From positions 434,001 through 498,000 of the forward strand of contig JAGTXX020000014.1 in assembly GCA_019044685.2 (NCBI GenBank): a stretch of 64,000 nucleotides of DNA. Direction: 5' to 3'. The position numbers and the translations under genes are program-made. This document shows positions 11,154 through 24,343 of this stretch, piece after piece. The notes below the pieces were generated by a model, which was given only the letters and a program-made list of their open reading frames with translations, was not told where the DNA came from and searched no databases. The DNA is from Nannochloris sp. 'desiccata'. Taxonomy: Eukaryota; Chlorophyta; Trebouxiophyceae; Chlorellales; Chlorellaceae. Each line of letters starts with the position of its first letter. Position 1 is the stretch's first letter.

Positions 11154-11827
11154 TGGCTGAAGATGCGCTGATGACCTCTGGAGCGACATCACCTACCTTT
11201 ACTTCTCTTCATCTGTTGTCCCAGCTTGCTTGTGCGATGTCTGCCCTTTTGAGGCAGAGCTACTGCCATTTTTTGGCTGGCGACCCTGATCATGGCTGGC
11301 GGCTGGATCCCCAAAGCTGCTTTAACAGTGAAAAATGACGATGGTGGTTGTTACATGTCGCTAGCAAATCCGCATTGTAAACGCATATAAAGATTAGAGC
11401 TGTTATAAATGTCAAGAAGCAGACTGTGATGAAGATCTGATCAGAATCAAGGAATCGCTTTGAAATCAAATATCAGGCCTCCTTGGAGTTGGAGTCCTCA
11501 CTATATCCGTGGGAGAACTATATTTCTGGGATATATATTTCTTCTAACTTTGTTTTGGTTGCCTGCTCCCAGCCTCTCCCAGCAGGGTATATGGCCGAAA
11601 ATTACACTTTTACAAACGCAAGATTTTGCAATAAATCCTTGAATCCCCTAGAAATTGGCATTTCTAATTGATTGTAAAAGCGTTTGGTAGACCATAAATG
11701 CAGCGTATCTACTGTACAGTAATATATTCTTTATGATGAAGGCATCGCATCTTGCAAACGCTCCATAAAAAAAATAAACCTTATTTTCTATCGTAAATTT
11801 CTTCGTATTTAAGTTCTAGGAACATCA
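11154..11827. other. Intergenic, promoter side of the LSD1-like gene
   Basis: The first ~180 bp continue the GC-richer composition of the preceding ORF. The rest is ordinary AT-rich DNA. A CTCCCAGCCTCTCCCAGC stretch near 11570 is reminiscent, in reverse, of the CTGGGAG-rich DNA near 7020. No gene is seen. Confidence 0.4.
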
Positions 11828-14800
11828 ATGGTTCAGCAGGCATACAGCCTTCGTGGCCACAGGCATGCCTTGGGTGGAGGTGCCCTTAGCCATGAGGATC
11901 TTCTTCACCCAGCTGCTACAGCTGCTGTTGCTGCAGGCCTCAAGCCCGGCATGCTCACTCTCCAAGCTGAGAAGAAGCGATATGGAGGTAACCGTAGCGA
12001 GTACCTTGAAGCCCGTGATTTTGTGCTCTTGCAATGGGAACAAGACAAGACTCGATTTCTCTCCGAAGAGGCTTGCATCAAAGCTGCAACTGGAGACAGA
12101 GACCAAAAGCGAATGGTGCGTGAAGTCTACCGTTTCCTGATGCATCAAGGATGCATCAATCTAGGCTTTTTGAAAGATGATCCCTTAGTCCCTCTTCCAG
12201 AAGGCTTTCTGCCTTCTCCCGCTGCCGCTAAGGAAGAGGATGTCGGTGATGCTGCCGCTGCTGCTGTTGAAAAAACACAGGAGGAACCAGAAGCACCTCC
12301 ACCTGAAGCAACCGACGAATCTGTTGAAGATAAACTCTACGAGATCTTATCAGGCACTGATCTCCAAACCACTTCAGAAAAGATGCTTCGAAAACAACTT
12401 GCAGAATTTTTTAATTGCGACATGTCTGAACGTAAAACTCAAGTCCGTGAACTCGTTATGGGCTATTTAGATAATAATGGACCTCCTCCATTATGGAAGG
12501 CACGTAAAGCAAAAGAAACTGCAGCGAAAGAAGCAGCAGAAGCTGAGAAAAATAAACCCCAAACCCCACACCGACGCCCTCTCGGTAAAGTTATCGTCAT
12601 TGGGGGAGGCCCGTCTGGCCTTTCTGCTGCTCTTCATTTAAAACGAAATAACGTGGAAGTGACTGTATTAGAAGCCAGAGAGCGTGTAGGTGGGCGTGTA
12701 AACTCTCATACTGCACCAGGATTTGATGCTCCAGTTGATTTAGGGGCTTCGATCATCACTGGTATCGAGGCTGATACAAAATTGGGCGCCAGGGCAGACC
12801 CGTCGGCATTGCTATGTTCCCAACTTGGTGTGACGTTACATCAACTGCAGCACGATGTGTTGCCACTGCATAATGCGGTGAATGGAGGGTTAGTTGAAGA
12901 ATTTCTCGATAAACAAGTAGAAAGGTACGGAGTAGAAATTTTTGTGGATCATGATAATCGCTTTTCAGCGCCAGTTTTTTTTAGTTTTTTTCTTCCCTCA
13001 TGTTTCTCTTTATTCTTTCTCTGTACAGATTACGTGATGAGATGCTCGATGACGTGGCAGATGTTTTAGATGAAATGAACGAGGAAGAAATTTCAAAAGC
13101 TTCATTTGGGGTGCTATTGGAACGGTCTTTTGAGATGCGGAAAAATGGACCTGCTGCCTATAAAGCGGCAATGAAGGCAGCAAACGATGCCAAGGAAGGC
13201 TTCCAAGAAAATGTAGAAGAAGAGGAAGTAGTTGAAGATGCTGCTGCAGTGGTAATTTCAGCAGTAGAGGCAGCGGTACCACCTGAAGTAGGAAAAAATG
13301 AAACAGCTGATGGTGACGGTGATCATGTCGCCGCGGATTTGATAAAAGAAAAGGAAGAAGTTGATGTAGAAGGCATGCAAACTGAAGAAGATGCAGGCCT
13401 TGCTATAGCTCCTTTTAATTACCCTATAGAAGAGAAAGCTGCTGCAAAAGAAGAGAATGAAGACGATACAGATGAAGCTGGCAAGGTACCCCTACCTGAA
13501 ACGCTCAGCGACGTCCATCTTCAATTTTTAAACTGGCACTGGGCTAATCTCGAATACGGCTGCTCCGCTCCGTTATCCGCTCTTTCAGCTAAGAATTGGA
13601 ACCAAGATGAAGACTACGGTGGCTTTGGTGGACCTCATTGCATGGTAGTTGGTGGATACGATCAAGCATTTACACAGCTCGCTTCTCTTTTAGATGTTCG
13701 CTTGGATACCCCCGTTGCCTCGGTCAAAATTAGGGATGGTTTAGAAAGTGTGGAAGTGATTACAGAAAGTGGAGAATCTTTCTGGTGTGATGCAGTGGTT
13801 GTAACTGTCCCTCTTGGTGTCTTGAAAGCAGGAACGATTGGGTTTGAACCGGCATTACCTCCTTGGAAGAAAGAGGCCATTGAGCGTTTAGGATTTGGGG
13901 ATTTAAATAAAGTTATATTACAATTTCCTGAAGTATTCTGGGATGATTCTGTTGATTTCTTCGGTGCAGCGAAAGGTGTTTCAGCAGTAGATAGAGGCTT
14001 TTGCTTCATGTGGTGGAACTTTCATCGATTTGCAAAGGCGCCCATATTAGCTGCGTTGGTCTCCGGAGAATCCGCAACAACAGCAGAAACGACCTCTGAT
14101 GAGGAACTAAAAGCTGGTGCTATGGATGTATTACGTGCACTACATCCTGGAATAGACATTCCTGAGCCTGTGGCATGCACTGTCTCTCGGTGGGCCTCTG
14201 AAAAATACACTAAAGGTTCTTATTCTTATGTGGCGGTAGGCGCCGATGGCGGTGATTACGATAAACTCGCAATTCCTGTTTCTAGACGTATTCTTTTCGC
14301 TGGAGAGCATACAATAAAAGAGCACCCTGATACAGTGGGTGGAGCCATGCTTTCTGGGCTCAGAGAAGCTGCTAGAGCGATTGAAATCTTGGAGAACGAT
14401 AAAAGAGAAGGCGCTCGTGGTGCCAAAGAAGTAGGGCAAGCTGTGGCAGAGTTGAAACGCAAACATGCCATGGAACGTGGTGAACTGGGTCCAGATGGAC
14501 TTCCTGCGAGCAAGAAATCTAAGAAAAATAATAAGAAAAAGGGTAGGATAGGTGTAGGTGATAACGCTGTGAAGGGCGATACCAACGATGAACAAGAAGA
14601 AAGCGATGAAGACGAGGACGATATCGAGGAGCTTCGTTACGGTGCTATAATGGGTCATGATGTCGCTCGTCGAGATCAAGAAATGTATGCCCGTGAAAGG
14701 TCCCGTGCAGCGTCTAAAGAGGTCTGGAGATGCCTCATGGCTGCAGAAATGAACGACGTCTTGCCTCTTTTAGAAATAATGGATAGCTCTCGAGACGTGC

Positions 14801-15792
14801 ATTCTCGCCACACAGTGTCTAATTGCTTGGTATCTGCGAGTGTGAAAGCATTAAAAAGTGCAGGTGCAGACGAACGGTGTGTTAAAGAGCTCGCCAGCTG
14901 GGTAAGCGACTCTGCATCAGAGTCCTCATTAGTGGCGTTGCTTGATCAAATTTTGAAAGCATTGTGTGTGATGCCAATCGAAGCAGCTCTCGCCCGATCA
15001 AGTGGGTTAGCACAGGCTGTTAAAAGGTGTACTATGCATGGAGATCCTGATGTGAGGAAACTTGCTGGATATTTGAGTAAACAGGTTTGGGCGGTAGCTG
15101 ATGGAGAGGGTAAAGGCGCTACCAGCAATGGCAACGGAGCTCATGAGAACCGTCCTATTTCCCCTACTAAGCTATCTGGTCCTGCCGGTGCTGCTTCCAG
15201 TCAACCTAGAGTTACTGTAACCAAGGTTGCCCCTCCTAAGATCGAGCTTGATGAAGACACAAAGCGTCAGATGGCCGAAGCTGAAGCACAAGTTCAACGT
15301 CTTGAAGCTGCCGCAGCGACGCTTGCTGCAGAAGCTGCCGCAGCTGAAGCGGAAGCTCAGATGATACTTCAGAAAGTGAAGGTGAGGTCGTTCAGTCAGT
15401 TTAAAGAGGATCAGAAGAAGAAACCGAAGACAAAGATCTCTCGTGCTGCTATCAGTGATAATGGCGGCGGCAGCAATGGTGCTGCTATCAGTGATAATGG
15501 CGGCAGCAGCAATGGTGCTGCTATCGATGCTCCGGAAGAAAAAGAAGGAGAGTTTAATTTCAAGTGCAAGCTTCATGGGCTACTTTCTTCCCGATTACGG
15601 CCTCATTTACAATCTCACGCCATCAGTAAAGACGCATATAAAGAGATACGAAATAAAGCGAGTGAGAAAATCATGTCGAGGGTGACGGCAGATGATTTAG
15701 CACAGGGCAGAGCGTTGGATTATTATGAGAAAAGGAAGAAGAAATTTATTGAATTGGTAGATGCGTATATTAGTGGCTATAGGAAGAAATAG
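11828..15792 (+). CDS. LSD1-like histone demethylase with SWIRM, DEK_C, amine oxidase, TFIIS-N-like and SRI-like domains
   Basis: Flavin-dependent lysine demethylases of this family remove methyl groups from histone H3. Exon 1 is 11828-12924 and exon 2 is 13029-15792, joined through GTACGG...TACAG to give about 1286 aa (reading through the intron instead adds a hydrophobic stretch and a stop). Order: SWIRM (about 20-118, ending REVYRFLMHQGCINLGFL); a DEK_C-like domain (about 160-215, KLYEILSGTDLQTTSEKMLR); Rossmann FAD site (VIVIGGGPSGLSAALHLKR); a long acidic insertion; then the rest of the oxidase with the catalytic-lysine motif DLNKVILQF and FAD-binding AGEHTIKEHPDTVGGAMLSG. The C-terminal third resembles the TFIIS N-terminal/LW domain (LLDQILKALCVMPIEAALAR). 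The last 80 residues resemble the SET2-type SRI domain that binds the RNA polymerase II tail. The demethylase call is firm; the last two domains are inferred by eye. Confidence 0.85.
15447..15523 (+). repeat. Two-copy in-frame 36-bp tandem repeat in the LSD1-like gene
   Basis: GCTGCTATCAGTGATAATGG followed by Gly/Ser codons occurs twice in direct succession with about one difference. It encodes the repeated linker AAISDNGGGSNG between the TFIIS-N-like and SRI-like regions. Confidence 0.8.
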
Positions 15793-15954
15793 GTAGAGCT
15801 GTTTGAGTGTTTATGAAAATGAATACACTTATTGTTGATGTATATTACCTCTTTGCAGCTTGTAGCAAAGTAAAAGAAAAATGAAACGGAATATTCAAGT
15901 CTACATCATAAGAGTTACATCTACGATACGTGCAAAAAAGAACTCTGTTTTCTA

Positions 15955-16971
15955 TTACATCCACCCTCCACCAGTCACCTCGATCGCTTGGCCTGTTATG
16001 TAGCTCGCGTAGGGACATGCTAAAAGCAACATTGCTCCTGCTGCCTCTTCCGTCGTGCCCACCCTCCCAAGAGCGGACAACTGCTGCATTAATCCTGCTG
16101 TGGCATCCGCCTGCGGGATTCCTAATGTAATTGTCTCCCCATTAACAGAGATACTAGCTCCTTTTTCTTTATCTTGCACCAGGCGAGTATTTATATGGCC
16201 ATAGACTAATGAATTGGCTCGTACATTAAAACTGCCCCACTCCTTTGCCACAGCTTTTGTTAAACCTACTATTCCTGCTTTCGCTGCAGCGTAGTTTGCC
16301 TGTCCTGCATTACCATGGACTCCTGAAACTGAAGAAACAGTCAGTATCGAACGCGGGTGGGCATGTCCTGTACGCTGCATTTCATTTTTTGCAGCGTCCC
16401 GCATGTACGGAGCCGCTGCTTGAATAAGGCGAAAAGGGGCTGTGCAATGGACGTTGAGCATCATATCCCATTGTTTGGGTTTCATTTTATGGACGACACC
16501 GTCCCAGGTGAAGCCTGCGTTTAATACTAGAATGTGCAGAGCGCCACCAAAAGCTTTCACAGTGGCATCGACACAGCGTTTTGGAAAATCTTCTGCAGTG
16601 ACGTCTCCGACAACTGTAATGCAACGATCCCCAGCGGAATTGCGGATAAAATCAGCGGTGGCTTCAGCTGCTGCGGCATCAATATCAGACACGCAGACAT
16701 AAGCGCCGTGGTGAGCAAATAAGATTGCAGCGGCACGGCCAATGCCGCTGCCTGCACCGGTGATTATAGCGACTTGGTTGAGAAGTAACCTGCCTGGCTC
16801 GTAATTGTAGCACCCTTGATTGGTAGAAGAGGTGCTAGTGCTTGATGTTGACTCGGTATTTAGGGCATTTTTGTCGCATTGGGGAGCTTTTGGATGCGAA
16901 GACGACATGTGATCGGGTGCAGTCAAGTGGCCCGCTAGACGCCCTAGGCGCTCCTGAGCCTTTGCATTCAT
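15955..16971 (-). CDS. Short-chain dehydrogenase, 3-oxoacyl-ACP reductase-like
   Basis: NAD(P)H-dependent reductase of the classical SDR fold, 338 aa, single exon. Cofactor motif ITGAGSGIGRAA near residue 74, NAG motif (LVLNAGFTWDG), catalytic Ser (TVSSVSG), and the YxxxK pair in ANYAAAKAGIVGLTKAVAKE. The C-terminus (TGQAIEVTGGGWM) is like FabG. The ~70-residue N-terminal extension is Ser/Thr-rich and not a clear transit peptide. Relative to the plastid FabG at 22.7 kb it has insertions and a different extension, so it may be mitochondrial or serve another substrate. It converges with the LSD1-like gene, 162 bp apart. Confidence 0.8.
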   Translation of the reverse strand: MNAKAQERLGRLAGHLTAPDHMSSSHPKAPQCDKNALNTESTSSTSTSSTNQGCYNYEPGRLLLNQVAIITGAGSGIGRAAAILFAHHGAYVCVSDIDAAAAEATADFIRNSAGDRCITVVGDVTAEDFPKRCVDATVKAFGGALHILVLNAGFTWDGVVHKMKPKQWDMMLNVHCTAPFRLIQAAAPYMRDAAKNEMQRTGHAHPRSILTVSSVSGVHGNAGQANYAAAKAGIVGLTKAVAKEWGSFNVRANSLVYGHINTRLVQDKEKGASISVNGETITLGIPQADATAGLMQQLSALGRVGTTEEAAGAMLLLACPYASYITGQAIEVTGGGWM

Positions 16972-17332
16972 ATTTTGCAGTTTTTAAGAAAAGACTTTTG
17001 ATTATGAGGGACAAAGCTATCAGCCGAATATAGTGTCTTAAAAAGAGTTCCAACGCCTCTCAAACTCTGCTTGTCACCATCATAAATTTCTTCTTATTAT
17101 TATTTTTCGTCATTACATTATGGTGGAAACTGTCTGTAAATACTCAATTGTTAAAATAAACCGTCAAAATTAGTCATTGAAAAGGAAGAATCAGTGTAAG
17201 TACACAAAGTGGGAAACAGCAGGCGGGAAACTTTTTCTTTCTTTAAAAGACTTTCTAGAGCGGAAAAACACCTCGATTAGCAAAGATAGATAGATAGATA
17301 GAAAGAAAGAACCGCAAAGAACAAGAGATTCA
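16972..17332. other. Intergenic with (TAGA)n/(AAAG)n microsatellite
   Basis: Spacer between two minus-strand genes, holding the promoter of the SDR gene and the 3' flank of MCM3. A TAGA/AAAG microsatellite lies near 17285-17310. No gene is seen. Confidence 0.5.
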
Positions 17333-20086
17333 TTAACTGGACATGAAGAAATCATCTCCATCCATGACGATGGCTTCTTGTGCCTCCAACTCCTCGAGCA
17401 CCGCCAATATATCTTTTCTTGTCGCTTTAATCTTCTTTTCCCTTAAAACACCAGAAATACCGGTAATAGAAGCCAAACCGCTGTTGCTCTGACCCAATTC
17501 CATGACAATAGAACGGATGCTATCACGAAGCTTGGCGCCAGGAGAAGCGGCAGCACCTGCGAGCTCTTCTTCAGCATCACTGATGGGCTCGTCCTCGTCG
17601 GCAGTGGCAGCAGCAGCAGCAGGAGTAGTGGCTGCTCCAGTACGACGAGCAGTGCGACGGTTTGAAGGACCAGCTTCTTCTTCATCATCTTGCTGTAATT
17701 CTTCTTCCATCTCAGCAGCAGCAGCCCCATCACCTTCTTCATCATCATCATCAGAGGAAGAGCTATCATCATCATCACCAGCACCACCACCACCGTTCTC
17801 TCTGGTACGTTTCGTGCGGCTATCTTCCCTACGACGACCAGCAGCAGCCTTACGCACTTCTTGGGCGGAAGGATCACTCTTCAAGATCAAATCCATCAAA
17901 GAAATGATCTCATCGACGTCAGAACGCTCCACAAAAGGGCTTAAACGAACTTTAGCGTGGGCGCAGGCCAAGCGGATCATCGTCTCCAAGGAACGAACGG
18001 TCACAGGCAAGGCTTTCACTTCAGCAGAGTTACGGAGCTCGGCATAATACTCGGAAATAGCTTCAGTAGCTTCAGGGGTTAATTCCGGAGCAGAGAATCT
18101 TTGCTTCGCAAAGGCGATATATTTCTTTAAAAAGGGTAAAGAAAGGGGATCTTTTTGACCGGGGCGGCGAGGACCATACAACCTGACGTCGTATTTCACA
18201 CGCATTTGAGTCTCTCCAGTGGCCTTTTGCTGTGCTTCTAAGATAGAATCGATCATGGTGTCGTCTCCAACGGTTTTGCCGTCATCACCTGGAGGACGAT
18301 ACCGATGTTGCCCGAGCACATGTTCTGCGATATCTCGATCCCTTGCAGCGTCGTTGTTATCTAAAACGACGAAAAGTAAATCGAAACGGGAGAGTAAAGA
18401 GTCAGGTAACCCAATATTACGAGTAATAGAGATAGTGCGGTCATAGTGACCATAGATGGGATTTGCAGCAGCGACCACAGAGCAGCGGGCGTTCAGCTGA
18501 GTCAAGATACCAGCCTTGGCAATGGTCACAGTTTGCTGTTCCATGACTTCGTGAATAGCGACACGATCGCCATCATTCATTTTATCAAACTCGTCGATAC
18601 AAACCACACCGCGATCGGCAAGCACCATAGCACCTGCTTCGAGACGGCGCTCACCAGTGTCTTGATCAGTGACGACAGCAGCAGTAAGACCGACACCAGA
18701 CGATCCACGACCAGTAGTGGAGACACATAGAGGTGCCAAGTTCATTATCGCACGGAGAAGCTGAGATTTGGCTACACCAGGGTCTCCTACCATGAGGCAA
18801 TTGACGTCTCCACGAAGATGGGTTCCATTAGGTAAAACACGTTCACGACCACCAGCAAGGAGTAAGACAAGGGCTTTCTTAATCCAGTCATAACCGTAAA
18901 TAGAAGGAGCTAAAGAAGCACCTAATTGGTCCATCAAGTCAGGTTCAGAGGCAAGCTCTGTGATATTGTCGTAGTCCTCTTCAGTGAAAGTGGGAGAGGT
19001 GGCATCAGCAGAGAGAAGGCTGACTCCAGTAGCGACAATAAGAGCACGAAAAACACCAGAAATAGACCCTTTGGCGTTGGGAGGGACGGGTTTATATACA
19101 CCGACAGCGGAAACACGATCACCGGGCTTGGCGGCGTCACGAAGGTCCCCTTCAACGACAAGTTCCACAGAGCGAGGAAGCTGACCAGGAGGGGCAGTTT
19201 CGGGGAGTTCTTGAACGGTGATTTGCTGGTGATCAACGTAGGTGGAGAGACCGAATTGAGTTGTGAGCAAGTTGCCTTCGTCGTCACGGGTGGGGTAGAC
19301 AGTAGGGGTGGGGAGACCACGGTTGGAGGTGACGTCACGGTAGTCACGGGAGGTGCTTGCACCCGTAGTAGGGCAGTAATGCACAGAGCGTACAAGCTTG
19401 GGGCGTACCAGAGTGCAGCGGGTGACAATGCCCCGGACCTCGACCAGCTGGCCCAATAAAGAAGAGGTAAGCTGGCGGGGGGAGACACGCTGAGGGCCAA
19501 ACTCTCCAGTAAAAGTCACATTGAAGGCTTGTCTATCTTCCAAGATCTGTTAATGGGTTTAAGTAGGGAACAGGTGAGGTGATCAAATAACTACATTTAT
19601 ATAATGTTTTACTTCCAGAGGCATTATGTGGCAAAAAAATAAATCCCAGACGCCTCCTTATACTTCCGCTAACAAAATGCAATTTCTAAATTTTACCTTG
19701 GAAGCGTTTCCCTGGTCGCGGACCACACCTTCAAAGGCATCCTCGAATGCAGGCAAGCAGTCCACAGGGTTGGTTAAAGCGCGACGATGAAGCTCCTCGT
19801 TGAAGTCGGCCAAATCTGCAAATAAAATAGAGCGCTTACATAAGTATACAAGCCCGATCACTGCCCATTCATATTTCAAAATTTCAAAATTTAAATAATC
19901 TCAGGTCGGGTGCCCACCTTGCAGATCAACTGCCAAGCGCACACTCTTGGTGGTAGGATACTGCTTTAATATGTCTGCAATTTGCTGAGCATATTTTCCC
20001 TGGCCAGTCTCAATTCCAAAGTCTTGCTCCAAAAAATCACGAAAATCTCTCTTGAGCTCCTGACGGAGTTCACTTTGTTCGTCCAT
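17333..20086 (-). CDS. MCM3: DNA replication licensing factor MCM3
   Basis: Subunit of the MCM2-7 replicative helicase loaded at origins. Exons 20086-19918, 19815-19697 and 19546-17333 give 833 aa in frame, close to the family length of about 800. MCM3-specific text is clear: [37 protein letters not shown] and [19 protein letters not shown]. The AAA+ core has Walker A ([12 protein letters not shown]), Walker B ([10 protein letters not shown]) and the Arg-finger motif [12 protein letters not shown]. An acidic Ser/Asp linker rich in DDDDEE lies near residues 670-750. The C-terminus folds as a winged-helix-like segment. Confidence 0.95.
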
Positions 20087-20374
20087 CGCGAAGCTAAGTA
20101 GTTTAGATTACTGCCTAGAATGGCTGTATAGATTAACAGTGTGTATTTCAAGATATCAAGTGACAAAACTTCATTTAAAATTTGAATTTTCTCCTCTAGA
20201 CCAGGGACGATTGGTCGCTGTCACATGATTAATTAGGGGCTTTTCGGCATAAAAGGTCCACCATTCGCTCCAGAATGAGCAAAGCAACAGAACGGATTCT
20301 CCTCGTGACAAAGTTCACCATCTCAGGTGGCCATTGGGGTTGGTGTTTCTCTCCCCAGGCAAACTTCCAGCAAC

Positions 20375-21253
20375 ATGACTTTGTCCATGCTAAAATCCAT
20401 GTTCAGGCTCGGCAGCCAGGACTTGGATCTTATCAATTGCAATGAGTGCAAAGCTTGTGAAATAGTTACTCCTGGCAGTGTAACACCTCATGACTTCCAC
20501 GTTCTCGTTAGATTAGATGCTCCTGTAAGCACCGGTGCCGACAGACCTGCTCATATCTGGTGGCCTGAGAAAGTAGACCATCATCCTGCCATTGAAGCGG
20601 TTAAAAAAGCTCTTTCAGATGCTAAAGAAGAGCTTAAAGGCCGCCACGTCAAAGTTACTGCGTTTGAATATCCTGCAAGCTTTAATGCACCACCACCAAC
20701 TGCTGGCACGCATGACATTTTGATCTTCCCAGCTGCAGTGAGCTTGTCTGGAATCCCTCTGTCAGCATTAGGCGACACTGTAGTTCATGCTTTGACCAGG
20801 GTGCGTACCTCTGACCCAAAAACTATGGAAAAAGAAACTAAAATTAATGGTTTAGCGTATCTTGTTTGTTGTCACACTGCACGAGATGCCCGCTGTGGTT
20901 ATCTTGGCCCTCTTCTGGCTGAGAAGCTGGGTGCGATGGGGGAGCAGGTATTCATCTCTTCTCACATCGGTGGGCATCAATATGCTGGTAATGTGGTTGT
21001 CTATGGCACGCACCAGCCCTCTGCTGGAACGTGGTTTGGCGGTTTAAGTGCCGACCAGGTTCCCGAATTTTTAGCGGCCTTAAAAGCGCTGCCTTTATCT
21101 GGAGATCCTGCTGCCGATAAAGTGCTCCGTAAATGGTGGCGTGGGCGTGTAGGATTGACGAAAGAAGAGCAAATAAATCATTTTAGGAGATGCACAAGAA
21201 GGCTTGCAGACATCGAGGACGCTGCGCTGCCAGCTCCTAATAAAATAAAATAA
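20375..21253 (+). CDS. Sucrase/ferredoxin-like (Apd1-type) 2Fe-2S protein
   Basis: Apd1-family proteins have a thioredoxin-like ferredoxin fold with an unusual bis-histidinyl 2Fe-2S cluster and are linked to redox stress. The predicted protein is 292 aa from the first ATG in this frame (MTLSMLKSMFRLGSQDLD). The frame is open upstream to 20327 but without an ATG. Seen: CNECKACEIVTPGS near the N-terminus, CCHTARDARCG, and HIGGHQYAGNVVVYG with the two cluster histidines spaced HxxxH. Another ATG at 20275 is in a different frame and would need an intron of implausible size. The gene is divergent from MCM3, about 290 bp away. Confidence 0.8.
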   Translation: MTLSMLKSMFRLGSQDLDLINCNECKACEIVTPGSVTPHDFHVLVRLDAPVSTGADRPAHIWWPEKVDHHPAIEAVKKALSDAKEELKGRHVKVTAFEYPASFNAPPPTAGTHDILIFPAAVSLSGIPLSALGDTVVHALTRVRTSDPKTMEKETKINGLAYLVCCHTARDARCGYLGPLLAEKLGAMGEQVFISSHIGGHQYAGNVVVYGTHQPSAGTWFGGLSADQVPEFLAALKALPLSGDPAADKVLRKWWRGRVGLTKEEQINHFRRCTRRLADIEDAALPAPNKIK

Positions 21254-21695
21254 AGAGAATCTTAATATCACCCAGATGTATCTACAAGTCTATATAGTTC
21301 TATGTATTTAATAATAAATAACATTCTTTCTAATATGTCTCTATGTTTGTATCCAAATTCTACTTCCCATATTCCTTCTCTATTTTCTTGGGTGACAGGA
21401 GCGACTGGGGTGCTGCTCTTTTGTCTTTCTGGGCTTTGCTAATAAATAATTAAACATGTCTTCCGTGCTTGATAATTGTTCCATGTACTCCCTTATTTGT
21501 GTCTTTTTTATATATTCTCTTTCTCTTCTTTCTTTGTAACTTGCTTCTTGAAATCTTTAGACAGCAATTTTTCAATCCATTGAAATTTTCAAGGGCGCTG
21601 CCAGCCAGTGGGTTGCTTTTACTCTGGAGTAAGCTAAAACCACAGTTTTTATCAGGGAGAATGCTTGTTATTAAACCGGCATCGTATTTCTCACA
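21254..21695. other. Intergenic, promoter of the fibrillin gene
   Basis: AT-rich spacer between two plus-strand genes. No conserved ORF, RNA gene or repeat is seen. Confidence 0.5.
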
Positions 21696-22469
21696 ATGTC
21701 TTCTGCAAAATTGGTAATATGCACGTCTCGGCCCTTGGCCATTGCTTCAATTAAACCTCAAAATCACAGTCGCAATATATTTATCCAACATCTTCCTGCA
21801 AAAGCATTTTTACCTCTAACCAAAGCCCCCATTCTGCAAACATGCACTCGCGCTTCTTCTGCTGAACAAGCAACTTCCTCTGAGGCCAGCGACATTACTC
21901 AAGCAGTGGCTATCTTACGGCAAGCAAGCACCGATTACTCTGTCCCTCCTTCTGCAGTCTTCCAAGCCCTTCGTAGCCTTGAACAAGCAAAACTCCCCGC
22001 AGAAGAATGGCCTACCATGATCGGTGGGACAGCTTCCCCTGGTAAGAGATGGCGTTTAATCTTTACTTCTGGCACAAAGGAAGTTCAAAAGGCGATGAAA
22101 TCTGCCGGACAAGGCAGCGGAAAATATTTCCCTTTGACGGCCGTACAGCGCTGGGACTCTACTATTGGACAGATTGAGAATGGAATTTTCTTAGGACATG
22201 TAGCTGCGTTGACTTTTTCTGGCCCCTATGCAATGAAGGGCAAGAAACTGAGCTTTGACTTTGATACTTTGAAAATTAAACTCGGGCCTTGGACGCTTCC
22301 AATCAACTTGAAAGAGAAGATTACAGAGTATACGTCACCACCGAAAGATCCTTTCTTTTTATTCTTTTATGTGAGTGACGATCTTATAGCTGCACGTGGT
22401 AGGGGAGGTGGTATTGCCTTTTGGGCGAGAACAACGCCAGCGTGGGAGCTGGAAAATGGCGTGGCGTAG
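21696..22469 (+). CDS. Plastid lipid-associated protein (PAP/fibrillin)
   Basis: Fibrillins are plastoglobule or thylakoid lipid-binding proteins. Single exon, 257 aa. The first ~55 residues are rich in Ser, Lys and Ala with few acids, as in a chloroplast transit peptide. The mature part has the lipocalin-like pattern GKRWRLIFTSGTKEV near residue 115, GQIENGIFLG in the middle, and the conserved end FFLFFYVSDDLIAARGRGGG followed by IAFWART. The C-terminus resembles the fibrillin subfamily ending in W-R-x-A-RGxGGG rather than harpin-binding forms, but the subgroup is not certain. Confidence 0.85.
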   Translation: MSSAKLVICTSRPLAIASIKPQNHSRNIFIQHLPAKAFLPLTKAPILQTCTRASSAEQATSSEASDITQAVAILRQASTDYSVPPSAVFQALRSLEQAKLPAEEWPTMIGGTASPGKRWRLIFTSGTKEVQKAMKSAGQGSGKYFPLTAVQRWDSTIGQIENGIFLGHVAALTFSGPYAMKGKKLSFDFDTLKIKLGPWTLPINLKEKITEYTSPPKDPFFLFFYVSDDLIAARGRGGGIAFWARTTPAWELENGVA

Positions 22470-22737
22470 AAAGAAAGAAAGAAAGACATGTTTCCTTCTT
22501 CTTCTTTTTTCCTACTGTATCTTTGTTGAATTGAATCCTTTTTGAGTGAAACGAAATCCATATCGAGTAAACCCTACAATCTGATATCCATTTTTTTTTA
22601 AAGCTTTACTCCTTTAATTTTTCCCTGTTTTTAAGAAGAATGTTTAATGTTCTTGCAACAAAAGGTCATCAGCAATTATACTCTTACTACTATATGAAGG
22701 CATGGGTGTATTATTCTCTGTCTCTTTCTCTCTCATT

Positions 22738-24052
<1,315 letters not shown>

Positions 24053-24343
24053 TCTGAGAGCTCCGCTAGAGATGATAGTTAAACACAAATGTAAAGCGCT
24101 ATAATATACGCGAAATGTGCGTTTCTGGATGTCTTGAATCAAGGCTGAATCAAATTCTCAGCACTCGCAGCACCGACTCGGCGATCGAAAAAAGATGACA
24201 CGGTGAAAAGCTGATGACCCACTGCAATAGACCGCACTACAAAACCCCATCAACCCTAGATCGTAATTTGCTTACTTCATTCTACACAATTCACCCCGTC
24301 GAGGCACTTTTGAAAGTTTTAGAACCTCGATTATTTGACCGAT

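Noticed and set aside
12925..13069. Reading through the LSD1 intron to a shorter protein ending at 13069
   Set aside because: The read-through gives a Phe/Ser-rich stretch typical of a pyrimidine tract. Splicing at GTACGG/TACAG restores the conserved oxidase in phase.
17502..18047. Plus-strand Ser-rich ORF opposite MCM3
   Set aside because: It is a shadow of the acidic/Ser-coding region of MCM3 on the other strand, with low complexity and no domain.
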